From Tubiluchus corallicola (Eukaryota > Priapulida > Priapulimorpha > Priapulimorphida > Tubiluchidae), in assembly GCA_030141605.1 (NCBI GenBank), contig JAQGDQ010000691.1:1-64000 (forward strand): 64,000 bases of DNA. The letters are read 5' to 3'. Shown piece by piece: positions 1-29,336 of the stretch. A model generated the notes under the pieces. It ran no database searches. It saw only the letters and a program-made list of their open reading frames with translations, and had not been told where the DNA came from. The position numbers and the translations under genes are program-made. Position 1 is the first letter of the stretch, and each line of letters starts with the position of its first letter.

Positions 1-1221
1 GCTGAGTGATGTCACAATAGTAGTGAGGGCTGAGTGATGTCACAATAGTAGTGAGGGCTGAGTGATGTCACAATAGTAGTGAGGGCTGAGTGATGTCACA
101 ATAGTAGTGAGGGCTGAGTGATGTCACAATAGTAGTGAGGGCTGTGTGATGTCACAATAGTAGTGAGGGTCGAGTGATGTCACAATAGTAGTGAGGGCTG
201 AGTGATGTCACAGTAGTAGTGAGGGCTGAGTGATGTCACAATAGTAGTGAGTGCTGAGTGATGTCACAATAGTAGTGAGGGCTGAGTGATGTCACAATAG
301 TAGTGAGGGCTGAGTGATGTCACAATAGTAGTGAGGGCTGAGTGATGTCACAATAGTAGTGAGGGCTGAGTGATGTCACAATAGTAGTGAGGGCCGAGTG
401 ATGTCACAATTGTAGTGAGGGCTGTGTGATGTCACAATTGTAGTGAGGGCTGAGTGATGTCACAATAGTAGTGAGGGCTGTGTGATGTCACAATAGTAGT
501 GAGGGTCGAGTGATGTCACAATAGTAGTGAGGGCTGAGTGATGTCACAGTAGTAGTGAGGGCTGAGTGATGTCACAATAGTAGTGAGGGCTGAGTGATGT
601 CACAATAGTAGTGAGGGCTGAGTGATGTCACAATAGTAGTGAGGGCTGAGTGATGTCACAATAGTAGTGAGGGCTGTGTGATGTCACAATAGTAGTGAGG
701 GTCGAGTGATGTCACAATAGTAGTGAGGGCTGAGTGATGTCACAATAGTAGTGAGGGCTGAGTGATGTCACAGTAGTAGTGAGGGCTGAGTGATGTCACA
801 ATAGTAGTGAGGGCTGAGTGATGTCACAATAGTAGTGAGGGCTGAGTGATGTCACAATAGTAGTGAGGGCTGAGTGATGTCACAATAGTAGTGAGGGCTG
901 AGTGATGTCACAATAGTAGTGAGGGCTGAGTGATGTCACAATAGTAGTGAGGGCTGAGTGATGTCACAATAGTAGTGAGTGCTGAGTGATGTCACAATAG
1001 TAGTGAGTGCTGAGTGATGTCACAATAGTAGTGAGGGCTGAGTGATGTCACAATAGTAGTGAGTGCTGAGTGATGTCACAATAGTAGTGAGGGCTGAGTG
1101 ATGTCACAATGGTAGTGAGGGCTGAGTGATGTCACAATAGCAGTGAGTGCTGAGTGATGTCACAATAGTAGTGAGTGCTGAGTGATGTCACAATAGTAGT
1201 GAGGGCTGAGTGATGTCACAA
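1..1221. repeat. 28-bp minisatellite array (about 43 copies, cut by window start)
   Basis: Head-to-tail 28-bp units beginning GCTGAGTGATGTCACAAT and ending TAGTAGTGAGG fill the first 1.2 kb. Variant units (GCTGTGTG followed by GGTCGAG, then ACAGTAG) recur as a block near 141, 477 and 674, so a higher-order pattern is present. Every unit carries TGATGTCA, one base from a CRE core. No coding signal. The array continues upstream of the window. Confidence 0.97.
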
Positions 1222-1841
1222 TGTATTGCTGATGGTTGTATCACGTTTATGCTTAAATTAAGTCTCACTTTATTTAACATTTGAATGTGAACTTTCTATC
1301 AAACTCAGTAAGCATAGCACAATATATACAGTTAAAGGCAAATCAATACTATATAGAAACCAACACAAATTAAGAAAAACATTAAAGTCTGACTTCAAAC
1401 CTTAAACTGCATTTTTCTTGCTAAAAAACTGGTAATAATTACTGTATTTTATGTGAACAGAAATATTCTGTATGTGCAACTGTAAATATCAGACTATTGT
1501 ATCAAAAATTGAGAATGCTCTTGTCAATTTTAATCACGTTTGAGTATAAAAATTACTTTAAAATTGAAAATGTAAAATTCAAATTAATGTATTTTACTTT
1601 TACCTCAGCCAGTTCAGTTTCTCAGATTAATGGATCGTCTTTAGTAATGAGGTAGATTTTGTACCTGTAACAATCATTTGCATTAAAGCAAAAGTCCCAA
1701 GTCTCTCCTGAAGTTGAGCTTATTTTAATGTTTGGGGGAGAAAGTTGGACAGTTTCAACAATTCCAATTCTGATAAGCATCTCGTGTAGTTAGTTAAAGT
1801 CTTGATTACTTTTCTCTTGTTTTTAGACGAGATGTTTTTAA
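1222..1841. other. AT-rich unique sequence, no gene seen
   Basis: No exon with conserved protein similarity and no tandem repeat was recognised. It is presumably intronic or 5' flanking sequence of the malic enzyme locus, because upstream exons of that gene are not found in this window. Confidence 0.5.
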
Positions 1842-2270
1842 TAGGGGTGAGCATCGAACGTTCGAGTTCGATTCGAACGAGTTTTTTTTAGTTCGAACTC
1901 GATTCGAATCCAAAACTATAGATTCGAATAATTCAGCACTTCAATCACACATGTTCCTGTTCACTAAAACGATTGAAACATCATGTAATTAGCATAATTT
2001 AGCTGTGATTTCTGCACACAACTTTAAACAAATTACTAGTCGTTTTATTGCAGAACAAAATCTAGTGATATGCATGATCTTTGTAAGACTAATTTTTCGT
2101 ATCACTATAATTCTTTGTAACACTGGTTCGAAAACTAGTTCGAAAATCTTTCAATCTCAATTCGAATTCGGTTCGAATTCAAAACAGTGAATTTCGGTTC
2201 GATTCGAATTCGAAAGTTACAAATTCGGTTCGATTCGAATTCGCTTTCTGGTAGAGAATGCTCACCCCTA
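1842..2270. mobile_element. hAT-type MITE with 8-bp target-site duplication
   Basis: Terminal inverted repeats TAGGGGTGAGCAT / ATGCTCACCCCTA bound a 429-bp element without coding capacity, rich in TTCGAA/GATTCGAA motifs. It is flanked by a perfect 8-bp direct repeat GTTTTTAA (1834-1841 and 2271-2278). An 8-bp duplication is the hallmark of hAT transposition. A second copy lies at 30693-31089 and a decayed one at 8545-8962. Confidence 0.88.
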
Positions 2271-2278
2271 GTTTTTAA

Positions 2279-3315
2279 GCAAAGCATTCTATGCGCACAT
2301 TTTGTATTGTGATTTCAATATTTTTAATTGTACATTAAAATTGTACATACATTGTTTAGAGGTTGGTTCTTCCATTAAACAGGCCCTGCCATTAAGCGAT
2401 AGATTTCAGTTTGTAAATGCATTCAATTACATAATTAAACTACTGCAAAGTGTAATGATTAAGGTGCAATCAGGGCTGCATTACCCTACAGGCTGTACCC
2501 TAGGGACCCTCAAGCTTGGGGGGAGGGAGGGTGATACTTTGCATTGCTGAATAATTCCTGTAACTTAAAATAAAATTTCAGCATTAGAAAAGAAGCCCAG
2601 AAAGTTGGAAATTGGTAGGTCAGTTTTAAAGTGGGTTCCTCATTTGAGACAAAGAACTCTTGTTTGAAGCCCTTTATTTGAAATGTGGGATCTCCAGCTG
2701 TGCAAATGTTGCTAAAATTTATCGCAAGTAACAAAATATTCGAGACGAGTGTGAGCAAATTAGAGAGGACGGCTCCGTCTGAGGGAGCACCACAAATTTC
2801 ATTCGCCTAGGGGGCGCGAAGGTCACATTGTGACCGTGAATATAGCCTACTGTTAATTCACCCCACATTAACGTGTGGGTTTCTTCACATTACTGTTTGT
2901 GGTCCATGCTGTACATGCTGTACATTATATATATATATAGACGCTGGTCCATTAGGAAGCCAGCCGGTGGGACGTGCTGTACCTAGCCTAGAAGCCAGCC
3001 AGTGGGACATGCTGTACATAACCGTAGTTTAACACGAAGCTGAGAACTTCCCGTCTGTGTGTGTTTGGTGTGGCCAGCTTCTTATGCAAATAGTAGTGGC
3101 AGTATTTAGTTAACTGTTACTATGAGACGTTACTCCTTTCCATTGGCTGCATCAGCTTTTGGGCGTTGCAGATGATTTACTTGTGTTTTCCTGCGTGTTT
3201 GATTAGCTGAACCTGGTTTGTTGTTCTTTACAGAACACAGAAACTAGAGAATATAATCTCTATCCTTTCATTTTGTAGTCGTTTAGTCGTTTATTTGTAA
3301 TTAACGTTTCTCAGC
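2279..3315. other. no gene recognised; short TA microsatellite near 2926
   Basis: Contains a short (TA)n run near 2926-2938 and a local repeat around 2941-3020 (GAAGCCAGCC..GTGGGAC..TGCTGTAC twice). Short open frames near 2302-2758 have no recognisable similarity and are taken as chance. Confidence 0.45.
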
Positions 3316-4405
3316 TTGAGTTGTGATTGCTTGAGAGAATGCATTGTGACTGCTTGAGAGAATGCATTGTGATTGCTTGAGAGAATGCATTGTGTTTGCT
3401 TGAGAGAATGCATTATGAGTGCTTGAGAGAATGCATTGTGATTGCTTGAGAGAATGCATTGTGATTGCTTGAGAGAGTGCATTGTGATTGCTCGAGAGAG
3501 TGCATAGTGATTGGTTGAGAGAATGCATTATGAGTGCTTGTGAGAGTGCATTGTGATTGCTTGAGAGAATGCATTGTGATTGCTTGAGAGAGTGCATAGT
3601 GATTGGTTGAGAGAATGCATTATGAGTGCTTGTGAGAGTGCATTGTGATTGCTTGAGAGAATGCATTGTAATTGCTTGAGAGAATGCATTGTGATTGCTT
3701 GAGAGAATGCATTGTGTTTGCTTGAGAGAATGCATTGTGATTGCTTGAGAGAATGCATTGTGATTGCTTGAGAGAATGCATTGTGATTGCTTGAGAGAGT
3801 GTACTGTGAGTGCTTGAGAGAGTGCATTGTGATTGCTTGAGAGAGTGCATTGTGACTGCTTGAGAGAATGCATTGTGATTGCTTGAGAGAGTGCAATGTG
3901 ATTGCTTGAGAGAGTGCATTGTGATTGCTTGAGAGAGTGCATAGTGATTGCTTGAGAGAGCGCATTATGAGTGCTTGTGAGAGTGCATTGTGATTGCTTG
4001 AGAGAGTGCATAGTGATTGGTTGAGAGAATGCATTATGAGTGCTTGAGAGAGCGCATTATGAGTGCTTGAGAGAATGCATTGTGATTGCTTGAGAGAGTG
4101 CATAGTGATTGATTGAGAGAATGCATTATGAGTGCTTGTGAGAGTGCATTGTGATTGCTTGAGAGAATGCATTGTAATTGCTTGAGAGAGTGCATTGTGA
4201 TTGCTCGAGAGAGTGCATTGTGATTGCTTGAGAGAGTGCAATGTGGATTGCTTGAGAGAATGCATTGTGATTGCTTGAGAAAGTGCATTGTGATTGCTTG
4301 AGAGAGTGCAATGTGATTACTCGAGAGAGTGCATTGTGATTGCTTGAGAGAATGCATTGTGATTGTTTGAGAGAATGAATTGTGATTGCTTGAGAGAGTG
4401 CATTG
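3316..4405. repeat. 23-bp minisatellite array (about 47 copies)
   Basis: Tandem 23-bp units of the form TGATTGCTTGAGAGAATGCA with GAATGCA/GAGTGCA and other point variants. The period is not a multiple of 3, so the 23-residue repeats seen in several overlapping minus-strand frames are simply three units read in succession. The overlapping open frames are by-products of the repeat and not genes. Confidence 0.96.
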
Positions 4406-4466
4406 TTTTAGACAATTATAAAATACGTCAACTCAATTTTTCTAGAAAGTGCAGATCTTAATTGCT

Positions 4467-4642
4467 GACATACATCATCATCATCATCATCATCATACGC
4501 CCGTCACGTCTATTGTAGACATTTGGCAGGCGGAATTCTAAAATAAAAGAAATCTGCCTTCAGACAGGTAAACGCAGCAGTAATCCAGCAAAAAAACTAG
4601 ACACTGCTACGCCAGTGGCTTGTCAGCACCACTTCCGTAATG
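4467..4642 (-). repeat. interspersed repeat with (CAT)n at one end
   Basis: A (CAT)8-like run is followed by about 170 bp containing GGCGGAATTCTAAAAT, CAGGTAAACGCAG and ACTAGACACTGCTACGCCAG. The same sequence recurs in reverse complement at 30289-30436 and again in the right arm near 52447-52594. Two independent locations plus a simple-sequence end suggest a SINE-like or MITE-like family; class unknown. Confidence 0.6.
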
Positions 4643-5218
4643 TAATGCTGACATACATTATTCTGCAAACTACAGATTAAGAACTGACAGATTGCTTTGC
4701 ACGAATATTTTCAATACGCAAGTGACATGCAAGTGACAACTCTTATATAAGTTAACGATGCCCTAATCAATTGCAGCTCCTGATGAATGAAATTGTAGCA
4801 TTGCGTCATTACGGCTGAAATAGCACAAGGTGAATAGCCAAATGGTTACTACGTGTGCATACGACTGAAGTAATAGTACCGAGCAAAAGAACCAGGGACC
4901 AGTGTCACAAAGCCATCACCAAAGTACATTTGCTTAGCTGTTAATAACAATGTTGCTATGTTAGTGACAGGTTTGTGAAACTGGACTCGGGTTAGGAAGT
5001 GGATAGGTGGCTATGAATTTAGATACTCATACTTGGAGATTTCATCTGTTCAAGAGGAATTATCTCGTAAAGACATGATGCATACCCATCCGAACATGAT
5101 TAAGGCACTCCTGACAGCCCAGTGTCTCATCCTACAGTTTGAGATAGATTCCAGTCTTGCCACAACCATCTACATCTACATTCTACAGTGATTTGTCTAA
5201 AAGAACTTCACTTTGACA

Positions 5219-5552
5219 GTGATGGGCGATTTTGAAATTTTTTAATTCGATGGGCGATTTTGAAATCTTTAATTCGATTATAATCTTGTTCTTGCAATTC
5301 GATATCACGATTAATCATTTCCGGTAATTGTTTAGTGTTTTAGCCACATTTTTCAAACTTTGCAACACTGAAATGTAGCCTAGAAACTTCTTCATGGCTT
5401 TCGTCGCTGTCTGCCGTTTTTTGTAGTCGCTAACTATTTTTATAGACATGTATGAACATGTCTACTTTGCTTTGCTTTCGATTAATCTCGAGTATAGTTT
5501 GTTTACGATTAATCTCGATTACTTCGATTAATCTATTAATCGCTCATCACAA
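5219..5552. mobile_element. candidate MITE with TGATGGGCGAT ends
   Basis: Begins GTGATGGGCGATTTTG and ends near ATTAATCGCTCATCAC, giving short imperfect terminal inverted repeats. The interior is rich in GATTAATC/AATTCGAT. Related sequence occurs at 25941-26060 and 27420-27469. No clean target-site duplication was found, so the superfamily is not assigned. Confidence 0.45.
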
Positions 5553-5861
5553 CTTCATTAGCACTTAATTTCTCTATTTAGCTACCGTGACTGTGTTAAT
5601 CTTGTTATTATTGTTCCGCTTTGCTGCTTTAACAACGCGTGCTAATAGCCATTGAAAGCCAATTTATGTTTTCCTAGATCCACTTTTTGTTCAATGTGAC
5701 CTTTCCACGCCGCGTAGTTTATTACTTATTAAAATGGGTCTTTAAATAAACTTGGAAAGCTGTTCACTTGTTCGCTTTTACTCTGTCTGTGTGCTCCAGT
5801 GTATTAAATGTTCTACTGAGTTTTATAACTTACATCCCTGTCGGTTCTCTTTGAAGCTGTA

Positions 5862-6930
5862 CTCTTGCTAGGGCGGATTCACGTCTTTTTCGGTTTAGGG
5901 AGTCTGTCGTGTTTGTGCTTGTGTTGCCTTCTCTTCTTAGACATGCATATAGTCAGTGCAATCATTAGTCTCAGGTTTAGTCAGGTTAGTCATTAGTCTC
6001 AGGTTTAGTCAGGTTAGTCGTTAGTCTCAGGTTTAGTCAGGTTAGTCGTTAGTTTCAGGTTTAGTCAGGTTAGTCATTAGTCTCAGATTTAGTCAGTGTA
6101 ATCATTAGTCTCAGGTTTAGTCAGTGTAATCATTAGTCTCAGGTTTAGTCAGGTTAGTCGTTAGTCTCAGGTTTAGTCAGTGTAATGATTAGTCTCAGGT
6201 TTAGTCAGAGTAATCATTAGTCTCAGGTTTAGTCAGGTTAGTCGTTAGTCTCAGGTTTAGTCAGTGTAATCATTAGTCTCAGGTTTAGTCAGTGTAATCA
6301 TTAGTCTCAGGTTTAGTCAGGTTAGTCGTTAGTCTCAGGTTTAGTCAGGTTAGTCGTTAGTCTCAGGTTTAGTCAGTGTAATCATTAGTCTCAGGTTTAG
6401 TCAGTGTAATCATTAGTCTCAGGTTTAGTCAGGTTAGTCGTTAGTTTCAGGTAAATGTTATTAAATTATCAGAATGGTTTCAAAAAATAACGCTGGACTG
6501 CTTCCCCAGGGCAGACTGTGCTGCTCTATTTTCCTGATCTTTGTGAAAAACTTTTGAGAAAGATGCATGAGCAAACGTTGCAACGTTAACTTTTAAAATG
6601 TTAAGTTGAGATGGGTATTAGTATTGCCAGGGCGGATTCATGTCTGGGGAGTCTGCCACGTTTTGCTTCTGCCCGGTTCTTGTCTTGGATACGCGCTTTT
6701 AACCACCATCATTCCTAGTCAAGTAATTTTTTTCATTTAAATTGTCAGAGTCGTTTCAAATATCTGGGCAGACAGTTTGAAATCCAGCTTAGCACCACAC
6801 ACTGCTAGTTTGCTTTTTGTTCTTGTTATTGAACTTGGATCTGCCCCTGGCTGTCCTTCCTGATTTTTCTGGAAGCCTAGTTTGTGGAAAGACTCATTAG
6901 CAAACGCTGAAACATGTAAACTCAAAATAT
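5862..6930. repeat. diverged direct duplication containing a 28-bp minisatellite
   Basis: A motif GCTAGGGCGGATTCACGTCT near 5868 recurs as GCCAGGGCGGATTCATGTCT near 6628. GTTTCAAAAAATA.. near 6477 recurs as GTTTCAAATATCTGG near 6753. Between them, 5946-6452 is a tandem array of about 18 units of 28 bp, alternating GTTAGTCG and TGTAATCA versions of TTAGTCTCAGGTTTAGTCAG. No coding potential seen. Confidence 0.75.
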
Positions 6931-7195
6931 TAAATGGACATTGATTCTATAAGTTCTGTGAATATTTTTGCACATCCAGTAAAAAGTACACTAATTTTAC
7001 AATAGATGGCACTACAGGTGCTATAAAACAATTTTATTATAAAACTTATTAGTAAGAAGGAAAAAGCATTTGTAACCTGTTGAGTAGTTTACCCACTTTT
7101 GAAAGAAAATTGTTTGTTCAAAACCTAAAATTTTAATTTTAATTTACTGTATAAACTTAACATCAAATTTTACCCTTGCGTGTTTTGTATTTTTG

Positions 7196-7415
7196 CTTGT
7201 ATTTTTAGGCTAATATTTTTAGTTTTTAGTGCAGCCATGGCGACAGCACGGATGCATTTGTAATGTGGTGGCTGCTGTATTTGCAACAATACAAAAACCT
7301 ACATTTTTTGTATTTTTAGGTTAATATCTTTAGTTTTTAGTGCAGCCATGGTGGCAGAACGGATGCATTTGCAATGTGGTGGCTGCTGTATTTGCAACAA
7401 CCCAAAAACTTACAG
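7196..7415. repeat. two-copy tandem duplication of about 112 bp
   Basis: TTTTTAGTGCAGCCATGG followed by ACGGATGCATTTG and GGTGGCTGCTGTATTTGC occurs twice in direct orientation, once from about 7196 and once from about 7308, with around ten differences. It lies just upstream of the first malic enzyme exon in the window. Confidence 0.85.
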
Positions 7416-7503
7416 AATAAATAGAGGGGCTTGTAAAAATGTTGTCGTGCCATAAGTCCTGGCTTTAAATTAAAAGTATTGAGTCTCGTTCTGTTGATTT
7501 TAG

Positions 7504-25210
<17,707 letters not shown>

Positions 25211-25337
25211 GAGCAGAAAGGTAACGTCCGTTTCTTTGCCTCTTTTTGCAGAAAATGCTGAGTATGATATTCAAACTGCTTGCAGTGCAAGTGTGCATGC
25301 TGTGGAAATCTTACTAAAACATCATTTTTTGTTTGTT

Positions 25338-25640
25338 ATTTCTGTCGATGTTTCGTAGATGGCAGCACTAGATGGTAGAGTTAACTTTCATTCCTTTGTT
25401 GTTTCTGTCGATGTTTCGTAGATGGCAGCACTAGATGGTAGAGTTAACTTTCATTCCTTTGTTGTTTCTGTCGATGTTTCGTAGATGGCAGCACTAGATG
25501 GCAGAGTTAACTTTCATTCCTTTGTTGTTTCTGTCGATGTTTCGTAGATGGCAACACTAGATGGTAGAGTTAACTTTCATTCCTTTGTTGTTTCTGCCGA
25601 TGTTACGTAGATGGCAGCACTAGATGGTAAGAATTAACTT
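25338..25640. repeat. 63-bp minisatellite just after the malic enzyme stop (5 copies)
   Basis: Five 63-bp units TCTGTCGATGTTTCGTAGAT + GGCAGCACTAGATGGTAGAG + TTAACTTTCATTCCTTTGTT starting near 25341, only about 130 bp beyond the stop codon, so probably inside the 3' UTR. Mirror at 57246-57548. Confidence 0.95.
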
Positions 25641-25940
25641 TCGTTAATGTTTGTGTTGTAGAGAATGATCATGTATGCAGTTTTTGTTTGCTCAGGTTGT
25701 AAGAAAAAGAAGCTGGCATGAAGTTGCTTACGGTTTTTTGGAATGAAACTTCTGATGCATTTGCTCTCTGTGTGAAATAGAATTAACACTCTGAACTAAC
25801 ATTGCTCAACTCTCTACCAGTTCTTCTGTGATTTCCGCTCTTGTCTTAAAGTCCATATTAAGTATGGCTGACTTTTGAATGGTAGATTTTTGCCTGCAGC
25901 GTGTCGAGCTGTAATGGTGGAAGTTAAGTCATCACTCCCA

Positions 25941-27469
25941 TGTGATGGGCGATTACTAGATTAATCAAATTAATCACGATTACAACCATAAATCGCATAA
26001 ATCGATGTAATCAATGTAATTGAACAGTGATTCGATTAATCATGAGCAAAATACACGTTACACACTGACCAAAGGGCAGAATTTTAACATAAATTGATGG
26101 AATCTTTGTGATTTTTCTTCATTTTTCTCGTCTTCCACAATTGCAAACCACAGTGTTGCAAACTGGGGGCTTCAAATTCATTGACTCATGACATTTATAG
26201 TGATGTAGTCATAGAGTGCGGGATGTCCACACTGTATCTCGACACTAGGCGGAGGAGAGTCAAGTGACCCAACGGCCATGTGTAGAGGTGTAAACCTTAC
26301 AAATCAGGAGTGGAGCCCCGAAGGTGGACCAGTGCAACATGCTCGCTGACCCCGGCAGCTCCTGCAGCCAGCCTGGTGCCAAATGTATTGCTCCGCTTTC
26401 CTTAGGACTACACCAGGGAGGAAAGGGGGGGGTTCCTGTTGTCTGGGCAACTCAGGATCTCCATACACCTTGCCCAGACGTGCGCCTTGGAGACTTTCAA
26501 GGATCAGACTCTCTTGGCGCACATTCCATTGTCTTCCTCGGACTCTCTTGGCGCACATTCCATTGTCTTCCTCGGACTCTCTTGGCGCACATTCCATTGT
26601 CTTCCTCGGACTCCCTTGGCGCACATTCCATTGTCTTCCTCGGACTCCCTTGGCGCACATTCCATTGTCTTCCTCGGACTCTCTTGGCGCACATTCCATT
26701 GTCTTCCTCGGACTCCCTTGGCGCACATTCCATTGTCTTCCTCGGACTCCCTTGGCGCACATTCCATTGTCTTCCTCGGACTCCCTTGGCGCACATTCCA
26801 TTGTCTTCCTCGGACTCCCTTGGCGCACATTCCATTGTCTTCCTCGGACTCCCTTGGCGCACATTCCATTGTCTTCCTCGGACTCCCTTGGCGCACATTC
26901 CATTGTCTTCCTCGGACTCCCTTGGCGCACATTCCATTGTCTTCCTCGGACTCTCTTGGCGCACATTCCATTGTCTTCCTCGGACTCTCTTGGCGCACAT
27001 TCCATTGTCTTCCTCGGACTCCCTTGGCGCACATTCCATTGTCTTCCTCGGACTCCCTTGACGCACATTCCATTGTCTTCCTCGGACTCTCTTCGCGCAC
27101 ATTCCATTGTCTTCCTCGGACTCTCTTGGCACACATTCCATTGTCTTCCTCGGACTCTCTTGGCACACATTCCATTGTCTTCCTCGGACTCTCTTGGCGC
27201 ACATTCCATTGTCTTCCGAGACAGAAGAATGCCAAGTCATAGAGTAGTTAATGAAAAAACTGTGAGCGTCTATAAAACTAGTTTGCGAATATGAGAACAG
27301 CAAATGGTGACAAAAGCTGTGAAGTTATACGCTGATTCATTGCACTCGTTTGAGAATATTGGCTGAAATGCCAAGAAATTGCCACAAAGGGTAAATTTTT
27401 ATATTGAATTCCAAGAACAAGATTATAATCGAATTACAAAATTTCACAATCGTCCATCACTGTCACTTC
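25941..27469. mobile_element. candidate TIR element enclosing the 34-bp array
   Basis: Starts TGATGGGCGATTACTAG and ends ACAATCGTCCATCACTG, an imperfect inverted pair that matches the ends of the element at 5219-5552; GAACAAGATTATAATCGAAT near the right end also matches that element. The minisatellite and a GC-richer 200-bp segment (26280-26500) would be inside it. No target duplication was found, so boundaries are tentative. Confidence 0.35.
26508..27214. repeat. 34-bp minisatellite (about 21 copies)
   Basis: Units of 34 bp: GGCGCACATTCCATTGTCTT + CCTCGGACTCYCTT. The unit lacks stops in several frames and 34 is not a multiple of 3, so each strand carries several overlapping frames of 240-300 codons cycling through all three phases (GAHSIVFLG / WRTFHCLPR / LAHIPLSSS on plus). 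These are repeat artefacts. Mirror at 55672-56378. Confidence 0.97.
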
Positions 27470-27475
27470 CACAAC

Positions 27476-28196
27476 GATAGGTCCCGTTAAAGTAGGCTAT
27501 GTGGTTGAGACTTTTATAAAACACGTTCTTACAAGTAGGTCCCATTGAAATAGGCTCTGTGGTTAAGACTTCTATAGAACACGTTCTTACAAGTAGGTCC
27601 CATTAAAGTAGGCTATGTGGTTAAGACTTTTATAGAACACGTTCTTACAAGTAGGTCCCATTAAAGTAGGCTATGTGGTTAAGACTTCTATAGAACACGT
27701 TCTTACAAGTAGGTCCCATTAAAGTAGGCTATGTGGTTAAGACTTCTATAGAACACGTTCTTACAAGTAGGTCCCATTAAAGTAGGCTATGTGGTTAAGA
27801 CTTCTATAGAACACGTTCTTACAAGTAGGTCCCATTAAAGTAGGCTATGTGGTTAAGACTTCTATAGAACACGTTCTTACAAGTAGGTCCCATTAAAGTA
27901 GGCTATGTGGTTAAGACTTCTATAGAACACGTTCTTACAAGTAGGTCCCATTAAAGTAGGCTATGTGGTTAAGACTTCTATAGAACACGTTCTTACAAGT
28001 AGGTCCCATTAAAGTAGGCTATGTGGTTAAGACTTCTATAGAACACGTTCTTACAAGTAGGTCCCATTAAAGTAGGCTATGTGGTTAAGACTTCTATAGA
28101 ACACGTTCTTACAAGTAGGTCCCATTAAAGTAGTCTATGTGGTTAAGACTTCTATAGAACACGTTCTTACAAGTATAGAACACGTTCTTACAAGTT
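27476..28196. repeat. 58-bp minisatellite (about 12 copies)
   Basis: Units of 58 bp: GTAGGTCCCATTAAAGTAGG + CTATGTGGTTAAGACTTCTA + TAGAACACGTTCTTACAA. Copies in the middle are nearly identical while the left edge units carry changes (GTTAAAG, ATTGAAATAGGCTCTG), the usual edge-divergence of an array that homogenises internally. Mirror at 54690-55410. Confidence 0.97.
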
Positions 28197-28507
28197 CCGT
28201 TTACACTTTATACCATAGATCCTAGTTCCTATTGTTACTGCAATACCAAACTTAATGCTTAAGTGTCTTCATTTTAGATTAATGCAAAGCTACCGTCAAT
28301 AAAGTCTCGCTTCACTCGCTTTCAGGCTTTTTTTGTTGTTTTGCAGGCTTTCTACGCGTGTTAAGTAATTTATTTGAAGCTCCTTAGTGTTTTCCACAGC
28401 ATTGCGCACCCTGGTGCAGAAAGTTTGAACTATTTTTCTGCAGAAACGGGTGTCGGAGAAATGCTCGTTTACCTTCTGTATCTTTTGTCGTTCATCTAAA
28501 AGGACTG

Positions 28508-28590
28508 TTAAATGACCACAAGAAAATTGTTAAATGACCACAAGAAAATTGTTAAATGACCACAAGAAAATTGTTAAATGACCACTAGAA
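28508..28590. repeat. 22-bp tandem repeat (4 copies)
   Basis: Four units of TTAAATGACCACAAGAAAAT, the last with ACTAGAAAAT. Mirror near 54296-54378. Confidence 0.9.
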
Positions 28591-28605
28591 AATTAGCAAG
28601 CAAGT

Positions 28606-28640
<35 letters not shown>

Positions 28641-28895
28641 ATATTTATTTAAAGTCGGATTTTGGGTCAACAATTAACATTAGCTCAAAGAGCTATTATC
28701 GCTGACTGTAAATAACAACCTACAACTGCATAACAGCGACTATTATTACTCCACTTTTACCCTAAATACCACGCGTCAGGCAGGGCAACAGCAGGTACCA
28801 TTTTTAAAGTCTTTGGTATGACCCGGCCGCTGGTTCGAACTCACGACCTCCCAGACGGAAAGCAGACGCATTACCGCTAGACTAAACCGTCTGGT
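28606..28895 (-). mobile_element. tRNA-derived SINE (full-length looking)
   Basis: Read on minus: tRNA-like head with A-box-like TAGTCTAGCGGTAATGCG and B-box GAGTTCGAACC, then a body containing GTACCTGCTGTTGCCCTGCC and TTGACCCAAAATCCGACTTT, then a (TTA)n-type 3' tail. This is the standard layout of a Pol III-transcribed SINE. A head-only fragment is at 29291-29336. Mirror at 53991-54280. Confidence 0.85.
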
Positions 28896-29290
28896 CAAAT
28901 CTTTATTGCAAAATGTGACCCAAATTGCTTTGTAGCTGGCAGGTTTGGAGAAATTTGCTATTTGACCAAAAACAGTGAGTAATACCGTGAGTAAGCTCGT
29001 CAGAAAATTCTATGCCCATTTAGTAATTATTACTGATCTGTTAACTGTGCAGTTGTTCACTAATAATACCCAGTTACCAATTACTGGATTAACTGTAATT
29101 AGTTGTCAACTACAAGCGCTCTGTAATACTCACGACTCGGCATGACTGATTTAATGATAAAACCAGGTGCTTGAAATCTGTCTGGTACTTCGCACAAAGT
29201 AACACTTTCTATTTGTATGTTTTACTATTTTGCTGTGATTAACTTTTGGTAACTTACTATCCCATAATTAACCACTTCACTGCCGTCACG

Positions 29291-29336
29291 TGACGGAAAG
29301 CAGACGCATTACCACTAGACTAAACCGTCTGGTGAG
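29291..29336 (-). mobile_element. SINE head fragment
   Basis: On minus, ACCAGACGGTTTAGTCTAGT + GGTAATGCGTCTGCTTTCCG matches the first about 43 bp of the SINE at 28606-28895 and stops before the B-box. It abuts CACGTGACGG, making the palindrome CCGTCACGTGACGG. Mirror at 53551-53596. Confidence 0.78.

Noticed and set aside
1-1221. Regular repeats resembling a CRISPR array
   Set aside because: Units are contiguous 28-bp tandem copies with no unique spacers, and the genome is eukaryotic with introns.
3291-4357. Several long minus-strand open frames with MHSLKQSQC-type repeats
   Set aside because: They are the 23-bp minisatellite read in overlapping frames; three units make one 23-residue repeat. 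No start context, domain or splice signal.
26304-27303. Six open frames of 240-300 codons on both strands (and their mirror at 55583-56582)
   Set aside because: All are translations of the 34-bp array in different phases; mutually exclusive and without family similarity.
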